In this document: piece after piece, positions 1-5,965 of the stretch
Layout of the letters: the number at the start of each line of letters is the position of its first letter
How positions within the stretch are numbered: position 1 is the stretch's first letter
Source: Thermoplasmatales archaeon UBA447
Lineage (GTDB): Archaea; Thermoplasmatota; Thermoplasmata; Thermoplasmatales; Thermoplasmataceae
Length of the DNA stretch: 13,442 bases
Reading direction: 5' to 3'
Assembly (NCBI GenBank): GCA_002503205.1
Contig: DARE01000032.1
Location: 1 to 13,442, forward strand
Notes under the pieces: model-generated
Database searches by the model: none
Told to the model about the DNA's origin: nothing
Seen by the model: the letters and a program-made list of their open reading frames with translations, nothing else
Position numbers and translations under genes: made by a program

Positions 1-54
1 ATAATCGGATACCTACCTATCTGTTTGAAGACAGGACTTACTTATAGCTATAAA

Positions 55-127
55 TGGGACCGTTGAGATTTGAACTCAAGTTACCAACACCCCAAGCTGG
101 TAGGATACCAAACTACCCCACGGTCCC
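55..127 (-). tRNA. tRNA-Pro (anticodon GGG)
   Basis: This is a 73-base cloverleaf. The acceptor stem GGGACCG pairs perfectly with CGGTCCC and is followed by discriminator A. The D arm is GGG/CCT, with one G-T pair. The anticodon stem CCAGC/GTTGG encloses loop TTGGGGT, so the anticodon is GGG, which reads proline CCC and CCU. The T arm is TTGAG-TTCAAAT-CTCAA. No intron is present and CCA is not encoded. It begins one base after the rpoN stop codon on the same strand, so it is probably co-transcribed with the ribosomal-protein genes and released by RNase P and 3' processing. Confidence 0.96.
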
Positions 128-128
128 A

Positions 129-347
129 TTACGAAAATGGCAGAATTTCGTCAATCAGGTCTATGTGGGATAATATCATACGCCTGCAGCAGTACCTGTG
201 GATTCCAAGGCTTTCCATTTCTCTTGAGATCTCATCTGGGGTCGGTTCTCTGCCTGTCTTGCGTATATCCGCCATCTTCTCCTCAAATTTCACACTGCTG
301 GAAGAGATGACCTTCCCACAGCTGAAGCATCTCACTGGTATAATCAT
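129..347 (-). CDS. rpoN: DNA-directed RNA polymerase subunit N (Rpo10)
   Basis: This 72-residue small zinc-binding subunit of archaeal RNA polymerase is the homologue of eukaryotic Rpb10, which helps assemble the D/L/N/P platform. The N-terminus MIIPVRCFSCGKVI and the later RYCCRR motif are diagnostic. The zinc ligands are C7 and C10 plus the C53/C54 pair. The frame extends upstream, but ATG at 347 is the start because the family begins exactly at MIIPVRCF and a GGTGAT Shine-Dalgarno sequence stands five bases before it. That sequence contains the TGA stop of rps9, so translation is probably coupled. The tRNA-Pro gene follows after one base. The linker between the zinc motifs (about residues 15-45) is slightly long and polar. 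Confidence 0.96.
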   Translation of the reverse strand: MIIPVRCFSCGKVISSSSVKFEEKMADIRKTGREPTPDEISREMESLGIHRYCCRRMILSHIDLIDEILPFS

Positions 348-351
348 GTAA

Positions 352-759
352 TCACCTGTAAGATTTCTGCCTCTTGGCCCTGGCACCACGGCCCATTGGC
401 TTTTTAGGCATCTTTCTTCTTATGTCATTGACAAGAAGTGTTCTGTCATACTGCCTGAAAAGTTCATCCAGCTCGTCATCCTTGAGGAATTTAACAAGCC
501 CCTTTGCAATGGCTGTTCTTGATGCATCTGCCTGACCTGTCTGGCCCCCACCAGAAACCATAACGTCAATATTTACTTCCTTGGCTTTGTCTCCTGCCAG
601 CATAAGTGGCTCCAGAAGCTTGTTCCTCAGAATCTCAACTGGATAGATTTCAACTGGTGACCCATTAATCGTAACCTGTCCGTTCCCCTTCCTTGTTACT
701 GCCCTTGCAACGGCAGTCTTCCTCTTTCCAGAGGTCATAACAATATTCGGTGCTTTCAT
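352..759 (-). CDS. rps9: 30S ribosomal protein S9 (uS9)
   Basis: This 135-residue small-subunit protein has a C-terminal tail that reaches the P-site tRNA in the ribosome. Recognisable parts are the N-terminal TSGKRKTAVARAV, the central GGGQTGQADASRTAIAKGL and the basic tail RGARAKRQKSYR, whose terminal arginine is conserved in the family. ATG at 759 is chosen over the TTG one codon upstream. The ATG overlaps the rpl13 stop as TGATG and has a strong GGAGGT Shine-Dalgarno sequence at the right spacing inside the end of rpl13. It is third in the rpl18e-rpl13-rps9-rpoN operon, an order conserved in archaea. Confidence 0.97.
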   Translation of the reverse strand: MKAPNIVMTSGKRKTAVARAVTRKGNGQVTINGSPVEIYPVEILRNKLLEPLMLAGDKAKEVNIDVMVSGGGQTGQADASRTAIAKGLVKFLKDDELDELFRQYDRTLLVNDIRRKMPKKPMGRGARAKRQKSYR

Positions 760-1172
760 CAATATTTACCTCCAAGGTTTTCAGCAACCTCGGAAAGCAG
801 AACAAATCTGCTCATCCTGGTATTTTTCGCTTCATCTATAGTCATTTTCTCGGAATCTTTGTATTCATGCGGAACTCCGGAATAGACCTTACAGTTCTTG
901 AACTTCTCCATTCCGGTGGATTTCTTTTTGGGAAGCATATCTCCGATGGCTCTCCTCAGAATCTGATTTGATGTTCTGGGGTAGTGTGGGCCTTTCCTTA
1001 TGCTACCGATGTCCATCCTCTCTCTGAACTTTCTCAGAACGAATTCTCTGGAACCAGTGACAACAACTTTTCCAGCATTAACAACAACAACCTCCTCTCC
1101 GCTCAGGAGCATCTTGGCAACCTTTGTGGAAAGCCTCCCATAAATGTGATCTGCGGCGTCAATAACTTTCAT
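759..1172 (-). CDS. rpl13: 50S ribosomal protein L13 (uL13)
   Basis: This 137-residue large-subunit protein is of the archaeal/eukaryotic type. It opens with MKVIDAADHIYGRLST, the usual start of the family, followed by the NAGKVVVTG strand and the GPHYPRTSNQILRRAIGDMLP motif at about residues 61-81. ATG at 1172 is preceded by GGTGATTTA, and the TGA stop of rpl18e lies inside that Shine-Dalgarno sequence. Its own stop overlaps the rps9 ATG by one base. Length and sequence are complete for the family, and nothing unusual is seen. Confidence 0.97.
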   Translation of the reverse strand: MKVIDAADHIYGRLSTKVAKMLLSGEEVVVVNAGKVVVTGSREFVLRKFRERMDIGSIRKGPHYPRTSNQILRRAIGDMLPKKKSTGMEKFKNCKVYSGVPHEYKDSEKMTIDEAKNTRMSRFVLLSEVAENLGGKY

Positions 1173-1176
1173 TAAA

Positions 1177-1545
1177 TCACCTTAATATTATAAGATTGGT
1201 ACCCTTTGGGTTCTCCCGGGCAAGATCCACCAGCGACACGAATTTGCTTCCCCCTTCTGAAATCTTTTTCATAGCCTGAGGTGAAGCCTTGATAGCTGAG
1301 ACGGTAACTTTTCTTTTCATATAACCGGAGCCAAGGACGTATCCGGCCACAACAACAGTATCGCCATCAGATGTAGAACTTTCTATTTTTCCCACATTTG
1401 TTCTGGAGTAACTGCTCTTAGGCTTCATCAACCTCTTGGCAATATCTCTCCAAAACACTGAGTTGTTCTCCCTGGAGATTTCCAGCAACTTAGCGACAGT
1501 ATCCTTTAATTCTGGATTTTCCTTTGTGGATAAATTCTTTGACAT
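1177..1545 (-). CDS. rpl18e: 50S ribosomal protein L18e (eL18)
   Basis: This 122-residue ribosomal protein is found in archaea and eukaryotes and is distantly related to bacterial L15. Diagnostic parts are FWRDIAKRL, VAGYVLGSGYMKRKVTVSA and the C-terminal region with GSKFVSLVDLARENPKGTN. It is the first gene of the rpl18e-rpl13-rps9-rpoN-tRNA-Pro operon. No strong Shine-Dalgarno sequence precedes the ATG. A TATA-like CTTTATTAAG on the minus strand lies 36-45 bases upstream, so the leader would be short. The frame remains open for several codons upstream, but the ATG gives the family's normal length. Confidence 0.96.
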   Translation of the reverse strand: MSKNLSTKENPELKDTVAKLLEISRENNSVFWRDIAKRLMKPKSSYSRTNVGKIESSTSDGDTVVVAGYVLGSGYMKRKVTVSAIKASPQAMKKISEGGSKFVSLVDLARENPKGTNLIILR

Positions 1546-1580
1546 GTAGTTCGACCAGTAGCCACACCTAATGGAGAATT

Positions 1581-1590
1581 CTTAATAAAG
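1581..1590 (-). promoter_or_regulatory. Probable box A of the rpl18e operon
   Basis: The minus strand reads CTTTATTAAG, an AT-rich TATA-like element in the 36-base gap between the TrmJ-like gene and rpl18e. Initiation about 25 bases downstream would fall near 1560 and leave a leader of about 15 bases. It is not a perfect TATA consensus, and read-through from the gene upstream is equally possible. Confidence 0.4.
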
Positions 1591-2313
1591 CTTTTCGGGT
1601 GATTCTCCGTCTATTCCGTCATTGCCGAGCTTGAACCTGAGGAACCTGATAATGCCCATTATTTTGAAATACTCCGATTGTGTCAGCTCCGCTCTTGCCA
1701 TCAATCTGGAGATCATGACTTTGGTGTTTGGGATCTTATATTCAGGAAAATCAGTCATGGAGATTAATTCCATAACACTGTCCACAAGCCTTGACATGTT
1801 TTTCTCTTCTACTGGATCCGCTGTTACAGGAAGTCTCCTATCAAGGTCCCTAATCATCTCATAAAGGATGACTGATACAGCGTGGGAAAGGTTGAGGACA
1901 GGATACTCCGGATTGGAGGGAATATGAATAAACGAGTTGCACAGTTCTATCTCAGTGTTTCTGAGGCCATCATCTTCCCTTCCGAAAACCAGTGCTATAT
2001 TCCCTTCAGTTTTTAGTGCCCTTTTCCAGAATTTCGAAGGTGTTTCCGGCAGTCTCCTGAACTTTCTGTCATCAAGCGTAATGGAACTTGATGTTGCCGC
2101 CACAATCCTGAATCCCTCTATTGCGTCCGCAAAATTATCATATCGTCTAGCATTAAGTAGAATTTCCTTACCATTCATTGCTCTTGCCATTGCCTCATCT
2201 CCAATTTCAGGTGGTGAGACAAAACGAAGGTCGGAGAGGCCATAGTTCCTCATAAGCCTGGCAATGGCCCCTATGTTTCCTCCATATTTTGGAGCGACTA
2301 GAATAACTGACAC
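1582..2313 (-). CDS. trmJ: TrmJ-like SpoU-family (SPOUT) RNA 2'-O-methyltransferase
   Basis: A SAM-dependent trefoil-knot methyltransferase; archaeal TrmJ makes 2'-O-methylcytidine at tRNA position 32. All three SpoU motifs are present: motif 1 GGNIGAIARLMRNYGL near the N-terminus with its Asn and Arg, motif 2 ALVFGREDDGL, and motif 3 IPSNPEYPVLNLSHAVSVIL, which forms the knot and cofactor pocket. A C-terminal helical extension of about 75 residues follows. I chose GTG at 2313 (243 residues) because the protein then starts at the first strand (SVILVAP), as relatives do. The frame continues up to a TTG at 2409, which would add 32 basic, unconserved-looking residues and overlap the FKBP gene by 23 bases. 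Neither start has a convincing Shine-Dalgarno sequence, so the start is uncertain. The family assignment is firm, while the exact target base is inferred. Confidence 0.9.
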   Translation of the reverse strand: MSVILVAPKYGGNIGAIARLMRNYGLSDLRFVSPPEIGDEAMARAMNGKEILLNARRYDNFADAIEGFRIVAATSSSITLDDRKFRRLPETPSKFWKRALKTEGNIALVFGREDDGLRNTEIELCNSFIHIPSNPEYPVLNLSHAVSVILYEMIRDLDRRLPVTADPVEEKNMSRLVDSVMELISMTDFPEYKIPNTKVMISRLMARAELTQSEYFKIMGIIRFLRFKLGNDGIDGESPEKLY

Positions 2314-2386
2314 TTTTTTGTTTAGTTCTGATAGAGTTTCAGAAAAAATTAGATGGTAGGAATCCCTCTTTCTCTGAAGAGATTCC

Positions 2387-3160
2387 TTATTGAGAGTTCT
2401 CCTCTTCAACTTTCTTCTCTTCCGGTTCGGGTTTATTTTCCGCCTCCTTCTGATCAGAAGGGGATTCGGCTTCAGGAGCAGGTTTCTCGTCAGGTTTATA
2501 GACTTCGGATACCCTTATGCTGTAGTCTTTCAGATATTTCCTGGCATCATTTACCACTCTGAATTTTGACTCAAGCCACATTGCATCGAATTTGGTCTCT
2601 TCAGGGACTGTTATCTCAATTTCTGTGCCGTTCTCAGAAACCTCAAACTTTTCAGAGTCCACAGGATAATTAAAATCAATCAGAGCCTTCATCTTCTCAA
2701 CATTATTCTCAATGATTCCTGTGACTGTGTATTTATAGACAACATCCTTCCCAGCCCACTGGTGGTTGTAATCCACAAGGATCCTGCCAGGGGTCAGTGA
2801 TACGACTCTTCCCCTTCTCCCATTCAGCGAGACTTCCTGGCCAAGAGCCGGTTCAACATTCTGCCTCTGAAATTCCCTGTAAGTATGTACTTTTACATTT
2901 TTTGAGTCTCTCAACCCGTAAGCGTCCTCTGCTTTTATCTTGACCTCGTATTCCTTTCCCACTTCAGCATTGAGGAATGACTCATTTATCTCCTTGAAAA
3001 GGTTTTCAGAACCTACCACAAGAACTGTCTCTTTGTACTTCAGTTTCTCATCGTAAATGTCGTTATCCTTAGCAAGCTGCATATTGTTTGTGGATACAAG
3101 TTTCTTCTCGTCTCCAACGTACATTTCGAAATTGACTTTGATGAAGTCTCCGTCTTTCAT
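2387..3160 (-). CDS. FKBP-type peptidyl-prolyl cis-trans isomerase, long SlyD-like form
   Basis: This 257-residue folding enzyme and chaperone catalyses cis-trans isomerisation of X-Pro bonds in the cytoplasm; no signal peptide is present. The split FKBP fold is visible: residues 1-87 with the AEDAYG motif (78-82), an inserted insert-in-flap chaperone domain at about 88-133, and a return to FKBP with DYNHQWAGKDVVYKYTVTG (130-148). A further domain at about 152-220 matches the additional domain of long archaeal FKBPs. The last 37 residues are a disordered tail rich in Glu, Lys and Pro. The proline-less HQWAGK replaces the usual HPLAGK. ATG at 3160 has GGTGGTT six bases upstream and a clear TATA box at 3207-3214. 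Confidence 0.93.
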   Translation of the reverse strand: MKDGDFIKVNFEMYVGDEKKLVSTNNMQLAKDNDIYDEKLKYKETVLVVGSENLFKEINESFLNAEVGKEYEVKIKAEDAYGLRDSKNVKVHTYREFQRQNVEPALGQEVSLNGRRGRVVSLTPGRILVDYNHQWAGKDVVYKYTVTGIIENNVEKMKALIDFNYPVDSEKFEVSENGTEIEITVPEETKFDAMWLESKFRVVNDARKYLKDYSIRVSEVYKPDEKPAPEAESPSDQKEAENKPEPEEKKVEEENSQ

Positions 3161-3206
3161 CTGTTAACCACCAGTTAAAACCGTGTGGTGCGAGAGTCCA
3201 AGATCG

Positions 3207-3214
3207 TATTTATA
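3207..3214 (-). promoter_or_regulatory. TATA box (box A) of the FKBP gene
   Basis: On the minus strand this reads TATAAATA, a textbook archaeal box A. Initiation about 25 bases downstream would start near 3185 and leave a leader of about 25 bases containing the GGTGGTT Shine-Dalgarno sequence (3166-3172). The gene is therefore transcribed separately from the pyruvate kinase gene that ends at 3241. Confidence 0.75.
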
Positions 3215-3240
3215 CATTTGTTGAATTTCATAATTCCCTA

Positions 3241-4923
3241 TTAATGGATTATGACTCCAGTCTCGCCGTCAACAAATACATCCTCGCCGTCTTTGATATA
3301 GACTGCAAGTCGAGTATTGTGAAGAACGGTGATCCCAACATCCCTGAGCGTCTCTCTCATTTTGTTTGAGACGTTTCCAGTGAATATAATAGCCTGGTAT
3401 TTTCCTATCCTGTCGAAGCTAATTTCCTCATCGGATTCCACCAGAAGTATTTCCCTCTTCTCATCAGGGTTCCTGGTGATTTTGCCTTTTACACTTTTTC
3501 CGGATGGATAGCCTCTTCCTATGAACGTTCCAATGGTTGAAACTCTTACCTCATTGGTGCCTCCGAAGAGAAAATATGGAGCTCCTGAGGTAAGAACCAC
3601 TCTATCTCCCTTCTTCAGTGATGAATGTGCCTCAAAAAAGGATAGGGCGCTCACAAGATCAATTCCCATGGATTCTTCCCCAGAAAATACAACTGGCTCC
3701 ACACCTCTGTAAAGGTTCAGTTTGTTTGCCATCCTGTTAGAAATAACCGCTGCATATATTGGAACATTTGGCCTGACAGCTGAAATCATCTTTGCTGTGT
3801 TTCCGGATTTGGTGAAGGCCAGAATAGCATCTGCATCAATCTCATTAGCAATATTTTTCGCCGACCTGGCTATGGAATAAGCTACTCTGTTTCCAAGGAA
3901 CTCTACAGGTTCAACAAGCGAAATCTGTTTGGATTCAACATATTCGGCAATGTCAGAAAGAAAATTTACTGCCTCAACGGGATAGTCCCCTATTGAACTC
4001 TCCTCTGAAAGCATCAGAGCATCCGCGTTATCCAGAATTGCATTTGTCACATCTGAAACTTCAGCCCTTGTTGGATTGCTCTCCTTAACCATTGATTCAA
4101 GCATCTGGGTAGCAACTATTGTTGGCACACCCTCCTTGTGGGATTCCTCAATGATCCTTTTCTGGGCAAGTGAAACCTCTTTCAGTGGCAACTCAACGCC
4201 AAGGTCTCCCCTTGCAACCATTATGAAATCAGAAACCCTTGTTATCTCCCTTATATTCTGCAGCCCGCTTTTTGTCTCTATCTTGGAGACGATGAACTGG
4301 TCTCCGCCTGCTTCATGAATTAGCTCTTCCAGCTCTATAACATTATCTTTCCCCTGAACAAAGGAGAGTGCAAAGAAATCAACACCCTGTTTAACAGATT
4401 CCTTGAGAAATTCCTTGTCTCTGTCTGTAACCGAGCCAATGGGCAGGAATTTTCCAGGTATGTTTATTCTGCTCCTGTCCCTCATGCTGCCTTCATCTAT
4501 GGCTTCGACAGTGGCAATGGAATCCTTTACAGAAATAACTCTCATTCTGACTCTTCCATCGCTGAACAGGATCATGTCCTTTTCCTTCAGATGATCAAGA
4601 ATGGCTGGGTGACTGATTGAAATATCCGGTTTCTTTTCTGCCGCAGCGAATGTGAACCTCGTTCCCTTCTTAACATCAAGTTTCCCTCCATTGAATGTTC
4701 CTGTCCTCAGTTCTGGGCCTTTGAGGTCCACCATGATTCCAACATGCGAGCCCATTTTCTGGTTCAGACCTTCGATCATTTTCTTAACCTGGCCTATATA
4801 AGGGAGTTCCACATGTGCGGTATTTATTCTAATTGTTGAAAGCCCTGATTTTATCATCTTTGTGAGGACTTCTTCATTGAAGCTTTTAGGGCCGATAGTG
4901 GCCACAATTTTTGTCTTAGGCAT
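3241..4923 (-). CDS. pyk: Pyruvate kinase with C-terminal extension
   Basis: Cytoplasmic enzyme that makes pyruvate and ATP from phosphoenolpyruvate and ADP, the last step of lower glycolysis. The barrel runs from the N-terminal KTKIVATIGPKS to about residue 320, interrupted by the B domain (about 75-160). Visible active-site features are DLKGPELRTG (66-75), the active-site lysine and metal-ligand glutamate in VSKIETKSG (K214, E216), D240 in ARGDLG, and ATQMLESM (271-278). The usual RxNxSHG loop reads RINTAHVE, and the usual LSGETA reads LSEESS; both deviate from the bacterial form. At 560 residues it is longer than the roughly 470-residue core. Residues from about 475 form an additional domain ending VDGETGVIIH, resembling the phosphohistidine-type C-terminal domain of some pyruvate kinases. 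ATG at 4923 has a TATA-like element about 25 bases upstream, suggesting a leaderless message. Confidence 0.96.
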   Translation of the reverse strand: MPKTKIVATIGPKSFNEEVLTKMIKSGLSTIRINTAHVELPYIGQVKKMIEGLNQKMGSHVGIMVDLKGPELRTGTFNGGKLDVKKGTRFTFAAAEKKPDISISHPAILDHLKEKDMILFSDGRVRMRVISVKDSIATVEAIDEGSMRDRSRINIPGKFLPIGSVTDRDKEFLKESVKQGVDFFALSFVQGKDNVIELEELIHEAGGDQFIVSKIETKSGLQNIREITRVSDFIMVARGDLGVELPLKEVSLAQKRIIEESHKEGVPTIVATQMLESMVKESNPTRAEVSDVTNAILDNADALMLSEESSIGDYPVEAVNFLSDIAEYVESKQISLVEPVEFLGNRVAYSIARSAKNIANEIDADAILAFTKSGNTAKMISAVRPNVPIYAAVISNRMANKLNLYRGVEPVVFSGEESMGIDLVSALSFFEAHSSLKKGDRVVLTSGAPYFLFGGTNEVRVSTIGTFIGRGYPSGKSVKGKITRNPDEKREILLVESDEEISFDRIGKYQAIIFTGNVSNKMRETLRDVGITVLHNTRLAVYIKDGEDVFVDGETGVIIH

Positions 4924-4942
4924 TCTTATAATAATGCTTCAA

Positions 4943-4953
4943 TATCTAAAAAC
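4943..4953 (-). promoter_or_regulatory. Probable box A of pyk
   Basis: The minus strand reads GTTTTTAGATA and is centred about 25 bases before the pyk ATG, the position expected for a leaderless archaeal transcript. The match to TATA consensus is weak, and no Shine-Dalgarno sequence is seen before the ATG, which agrees with leaderless initiation. Confidence 0.4.
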
Positions 4954-5652
4954 TTATTCAGAATTATTATGATTAGGTTTTGTCCCTGAATGAATAAAGA
5001 CACTTCCAAGCATCAACCTTCTCATAGCGACATTTGAGAATCCGGTCCTCTCAATCTTTTTGAGTACTTCCTCTGGTGAGAAGAAATATTTGACGGAATT
5101 GGCAAGGTAGGTATATGAGCCAGTTCCGGAAAGAAAGTTTCCTAAAACAGGCATAAACCTGTAAAAATAAAGTGAAAAAAACTGGCTGAATACCGGAATC
5201 GTGGGGTTGAATATGTCCATATTGACCATCATTCCTCCTGGCTTCAAAACCCTGAAAGCCTCAGAGAAATACCTGTCAACATCAATCAAATTCCTTGTCA
5301 TGTATGATGATACCACTGCATCTACAGAGGCATCAGCAAGTGGAATATCTTCGGCACTTCCCTCAATGAAAACTGTATTCCTTATTTTGTCTGGCCTGAA
5401 CATCTCAGATGTTATGTCCAGCGAAATTGTTTTGCATCCTGGAAAAACTTTCTGAATAAGCTCAGTCAGTTTTCCTGTTCCTGCACCACAGTCAAGAATA
5501 GTTCCATCAACTGGAAATTTCAAATTTCCAACAAGTTTCTTTCTCCATTTGTTGTCCTGGCCAAAACTGATCATGCTGTCCAGACGATCGTAAGAGGATC
5601 TTATGCCTCTGAAAACTCCTCTTACAACCTCAGGTGTTTTTCTCTCCACCAT
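4954..5652 (-). CDS. ubiE: UbiE/MenG-like quinone-biosynthesis methyltransferase
   Basis: This 232-residue class I SAM-dependent methyltransferase most resembles UbiE/COQ5, which C-methylates demethylmenaquinone; Thermoplasmatales make menaquinone-type quinones. Evidence is SSYDRLDSMISFGQDNKWRK (19-38), matching the family N-terminal signature; the SAM-binding ILDCGAGTGKL (52-62); the acidic end of strand two, LDIT (78-81); TRNLIDVDRYFSEAFRVLKP (119-138), matching the second signature; and SYTYLANSVKYFFSPEEV near the end. ATG at 5652 lies 4 bases after the DUF424 stop, with only a weak GTGGG upstream, so it is probably translated from the mcm-DUF424 transcript. The exact substrate is inferred, and a different membrane lipid or quinone acceptor is possible. 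Confidence 0.88.
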   Translation of the reverse strand: MVERKTPEVVRGVFRGIRSSYDRLDSMISFGQDNKWRKKLVGNLKFPVDGTILDCGAGTGKLTELIQKVFPGCKTISLDITSEMFRPDKIRNTVFIEGSAEDIPLADASVDAVVSSYMTRNLIDVDRYFSEAFRVLKPGGMMVNMDIFNPTIPVFSQFFSLYFYRFMPVLGNFLSGTGSYTYLANSVKYFFSPEEVLKKIERTGFSNVAMRRLMLGSVFIHSGTKPNHNNSE

Positions 5653-5656
5653 CCCA

Positions 5657-5965
5657 CTACTCTGTCATCCTTGCGAACTGCGCATGGGGGACATCGCCTA
5701 TCATCAGTATGTTTTCCCTGTCAACGAGGCCTTCCTCAACCGCAAGGTCTATGGCGTGTTTCCCAACAAGATTGGCTATTGTACAGATTCCCAGTGAAGA
5801 AAGGAAAGTCACGTCATTTACTGATGTTTCCCCGTAAAATTCAGGCAAAACCTTAATTTTCAGCTTTCCGGATGAGAATTCCCTGTTTATCAGGTCAGAG
5901 TCTGCAGCCGCAAGAAGTACTTCTCCCTGAACATGCGTCAATTTCATGCATATGCCGTTACTCAT
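5657..5965 (-). CDS. DUF424 family protein
   Basis: This is a 102-residue member of the archaeal DUF424 family, whose function is not established. The family hallmark is the C-terminal half, with NLVGKHAIDLAVEEGLVDRE and then IGDVPHAQFARM. The N-terminal part alternates short strands, and there are no membrane segments. ATG at 5965 overlaps the mcm stop as ATGA and has GTGAT five bases upstream, supporting coupled translation. An internal ATG at 5947 matches the usual start of relatives and is an alternative. Relatives are often found near translation-related genes, but here it sits between mcm and the UbiE-like gene. Confidence 0.88.
   Translation of the reverse strand: MSNGICMKLTHVQGEVLLAAADSDLINREFSSGKLKIKVLPEFYGETSVNDVTFLSSLGICTIANLVGKHAIDLAVEEGLVDRENILMIGDVPHAQFARMTE

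Noticed and set aside
1..54. Possible RNA element or gene end upstream of coordinate 55
   Set aside because: There is a 4-bp stem CTGT/ACAG and a TTTATAGC sequence, too little to call a terminator, promoter or gene fragment.
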